Source: an uncultured Eubacteriales bacterium (GTDB taxonomy: Bacteria; Bacillota; Clostridia; Oscillospirales; Oscillospiraceae). From it: a stretch of DNA of 16,135 nt. The number at the start of each line of letters is the position of its first letter. Position 1 is the first letter of the stretch. The stretch covers positions 1-16,135 of the forward strand of contig URDJ01000049.1 in assembly GCA_900546615.1 (NCBI GenBank), in the 5' to 3' direction. Both the position numbers and the translations under genes were made by a program. The notes under the pieces were generated by a model. The model did no database searches. It saw nothing but the letters and a program-made list of their open reading frames with translations, and was not told the DNA's origin. Below are positions 14,799 to 16,135 of this stretch, in pieces.

Positions 14799-16028
14799 TC
14801 AGAAGGCCCAGCCGCCGTCGCGGAAGATCGCGACGCGCCCGCCCGAGGCCGTTATGCCTGTTATAGACAGCCCGGCCGAGCCGATCATAAAGTCCTCGTG
14901 CACCATGGAGTCGTTGACGCCCATGGCCCTGAGCTCGTCGAGACTGTAGTTTTCGTAATCGCGGATGTTGCTGGAATAGCCCCTGCCGAGCGCGAGATGG
15001 CAGGAGGCGTTCTCGTCAAAGAGCGTGTTGTAAAAGAGCAGGCCGCTCTCCCGTATCGGGCTTCCCCAGGGCACGAGGGCGCACTCGCCGAGCATGGCCG
15101 CGCCCTCGTCCATGGAGACGAGCGCGCGCAGGGCGCCCTCGTTTTTCTCCGCGTGCAGCTCGGCGACCCGGCCGTTCTCGAAGCGCAGCCAAAAGTCCTC
15201 GATGAGCACGCCCTGATAGACGAGCGGCATGGTGGCGTAAACGATGCCCTCTGCCGAGCCGGCCTTCGGGGTCACGAACAGCTCCTCGGAGGGGACGTTC
15301 GGCTCGTACCAGACCCCGTTTACCGGGCAGCGCTCCGCCCCGCCGAGGAACAGCGCCTCGGGGATAAGCCCCACCTTCAGGTCGGTGCCGTTTGGGGACT
15401 TGTACTCGAGCGCGGCAAGGCCCATCGAATTGAGCCTCTCCGCCCGGGACTTCAGCTCCAGATTGTGCAGCCGCCAGTTTTCCGCGGGGTCGCCCTCGAG
15501 CGCGCGGGAGCAGGAGAGTATGGCCCCCCAGAGCGCCTCGACGGCCCTGCCCTTCGGAAGGGAGGGGAAGACCTTCTTCGCCCATTTCACGCCCGGCACG
15601 GCGGCGATGCACCACTGCTCGCGGTTTTCCCTCGCGTCGATGTACGGCCTGAGCTTTTCATAGCGCGCCTGCACGCCCTTCGCGTACTTTGCCTGGTCGA
15701 TGCCGGTAAGGCCGTCCGGGTCCTCGCTGAGTATGACGATGCGCGCGGGGAGGGTTTCGGTCTGCCAGCGCTGGCGCTCCTCCTCCCAGAGCTTGACCTC
15801 ACCGAGCTTTTTGGCGCTCTTGTGCCGCACGGCGAGCCGCGTGAGCGGCTGGTGCCGCCACTCTACCTCGACTTCTGAGGCCCCGGCCCTGTAGCACTCG
15901 GCGGCGAGCAGCTCGATGAACTCCGGCTGGTCGAGGCCCGCGACGATGAGGACGCTCTGGCCTTTCTGCACGTTCGCGCCCGTGCGGGCGATGAGACGCG
16001 CGTACTGTTTCAAAACGGACTTTTTCAT
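14799..16028 (-). CDS. M29-family (thermophilic-type) metallo-aminopeptidase
   Basis: Cytosolic metal-dependent aminopeptidase of the AmpS/PepS/AP-T family that removes N-terminal residues from peptides. The 409 residues match the family. All expected metal ligands and the active-site Tyr can be seen: Glu249 in PSEELFVTP, Glu315 in MLGECALVP, His344 in ASCHLALG, Tyr351, and His377/Asp379 in VHEDFMIGS. The start at 16028 is chosen because the protein then begins MKKSVLKQYARLIARTG like its relatives and a GAGGGA site lies upstream. The open frame extends to 16088, but those 20 residues look unlike the family. It is the first gene of an apparent operon with the LRR protein 19 bases downstream. 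The peptide substrate range cannot be told from sequence. Confidence 0.93.
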   Translation of the reverse strand: MKKSVLKQYARLIARTGANVQKGQSVLIVAGLDQPEFIELLAAECYRAGASEVEVEWRHQPLTRLAVRHKSAKKLGEVKLWEEERQRWQTETLPARIVILSEDPDGLTGIDQAKYAKGVQARYEKLRPYIDARENREQWCIAAVPGVKWAKKVFPSLPKGRAVEALWGAILSCSRALEGDPAENWRLHNLELKSRAERLNSMGLAALEYKSPNGTDLKVGLIPEALFLGGAERCPVNGVWYEPNVPSEELFVTPKAGSAEGIVYATMPLVYQGVLIEDFWLRFENGRVAELHAEKNEGALRALVSMDEGAAMLGECALVPWGSPIRESGLLFYNTLFDENASCHLALGRGYSSNIRDYENYSLDELRAMGVNDSMVHEDFMIGSAGLSITGITASGGRVAIFRDGGWAF

Positions 16029-16083
16029 GTTATCCCTCACTTGATATGGTGAATTGTTATGCCGGCTTGTCGTGCGGGGATAT

Positions 16084-16127
16084 GCCACCCCATTTCTTTT
16101 GTCCTTGCCAAAAGAAACGGGAGTGGC
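16084..16127. repeat. Imperfect inverted repeat upstream of the aminopeptidase
   Basis: The arms pair GCCAC (16084-16088) with GTGGC (16123-16127), a CCC/GGG segment, and TTTCTTTTG (16093-16101) with CAAAAGAAA (16109-16117). The loop is TCCTTGC. About 17-18 pairs form, with one or two mismatches. It ends about 56 bases before the aminopeptidase start. It could be a terminator of an upstream gene outside the window or a dispersed intergenic repeat. It carries no coding sequence. Confidence 0.65.
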
Positions 16128-16135
16128 GCCCCAAA

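Noticed and set aside
16029..16088. 20-residue N-terminal extension of the aminopeptidase
   Set aside because: The extension is unlike the family, and the ATG at 16028 has a ribosome binding site and the conserved family start.

Overview
The window reads as a chromosomal segment of a GC-rich low-oxygen Firmicute, most likely a gut clostridium of the Oscillospiraceae type. The reasons are the gene order hrcA-grpE-dnaK-dnaJ behind a CIRCE operator, a Gram-positive style DnaK, a long-form HPF, lipoproteins with WG repeats, GGAGG-type ribosome binding sites, and a GC content that looks above 60%. The family assignment is inference from gene content. No rRNA, tRNA, CRISPR array, transposase or phage gene was seen. 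No stretch longer than 300 bases lacks a gene; the longest gap is about 180 bases (4845-5024).

Region 1 (1-4940, minus strand) is the class I heat-shock operon hrcA-grpE-dnaK-dnaJ. It has a strong sigma-A promoter (TTGACA, 17 bases, TATATT), a CIRCE operator with an extra third half-site, an intercistronic hairpin with a GAAA tetraloop between dnaK and dnaJ, and a terminator after dnaJ.

Region 2 (4955-11188, plus strand) runs divergently. It holds a PstS-like phosphate-type binding lipoprotein, a translationally coupled lipoprotein with WG repeats, a PhoB/OmpR-family response regulator, its histidine kinase, and a membrane-anchored HtrA protease with one PDZ domain. Upstream of the regulator and of htrA lie TTCACA-like direct repeats with an exact 11-base period. 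These resemble the PhoP/PhoB boxes of Gram-positive bacteria and are placed where an activator site would sit relative to a -10 element. A similar but weaker set lies in front of the lipoprotein pair. The simplest reading is an envelope-surveillance or phosphate-linked regulon in which the two-component system controls itself, the protease and perhaps the lipoproteins. No pstCAB or phoU is present.

Region 3 (11154-16135, minus strand) holds an M29-family aminopeptidase, a membrane-anchored leucine-rich-repeat protein 19 bases downstream of it, the long ribosome-hibernation factor hpf, and prmA (ribosomal protein L11 methyltransferase). A strong terminator separates hpf from prmA, and its 3' edge directly abuts the prmA ribosome binding site. 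In many Firmicutes prmA follows dnaJ directly; here they are about 10 kb apart with the plus-strand module between them. A large inverted repeat lies upstream of the aminopeptidase at the right edge.
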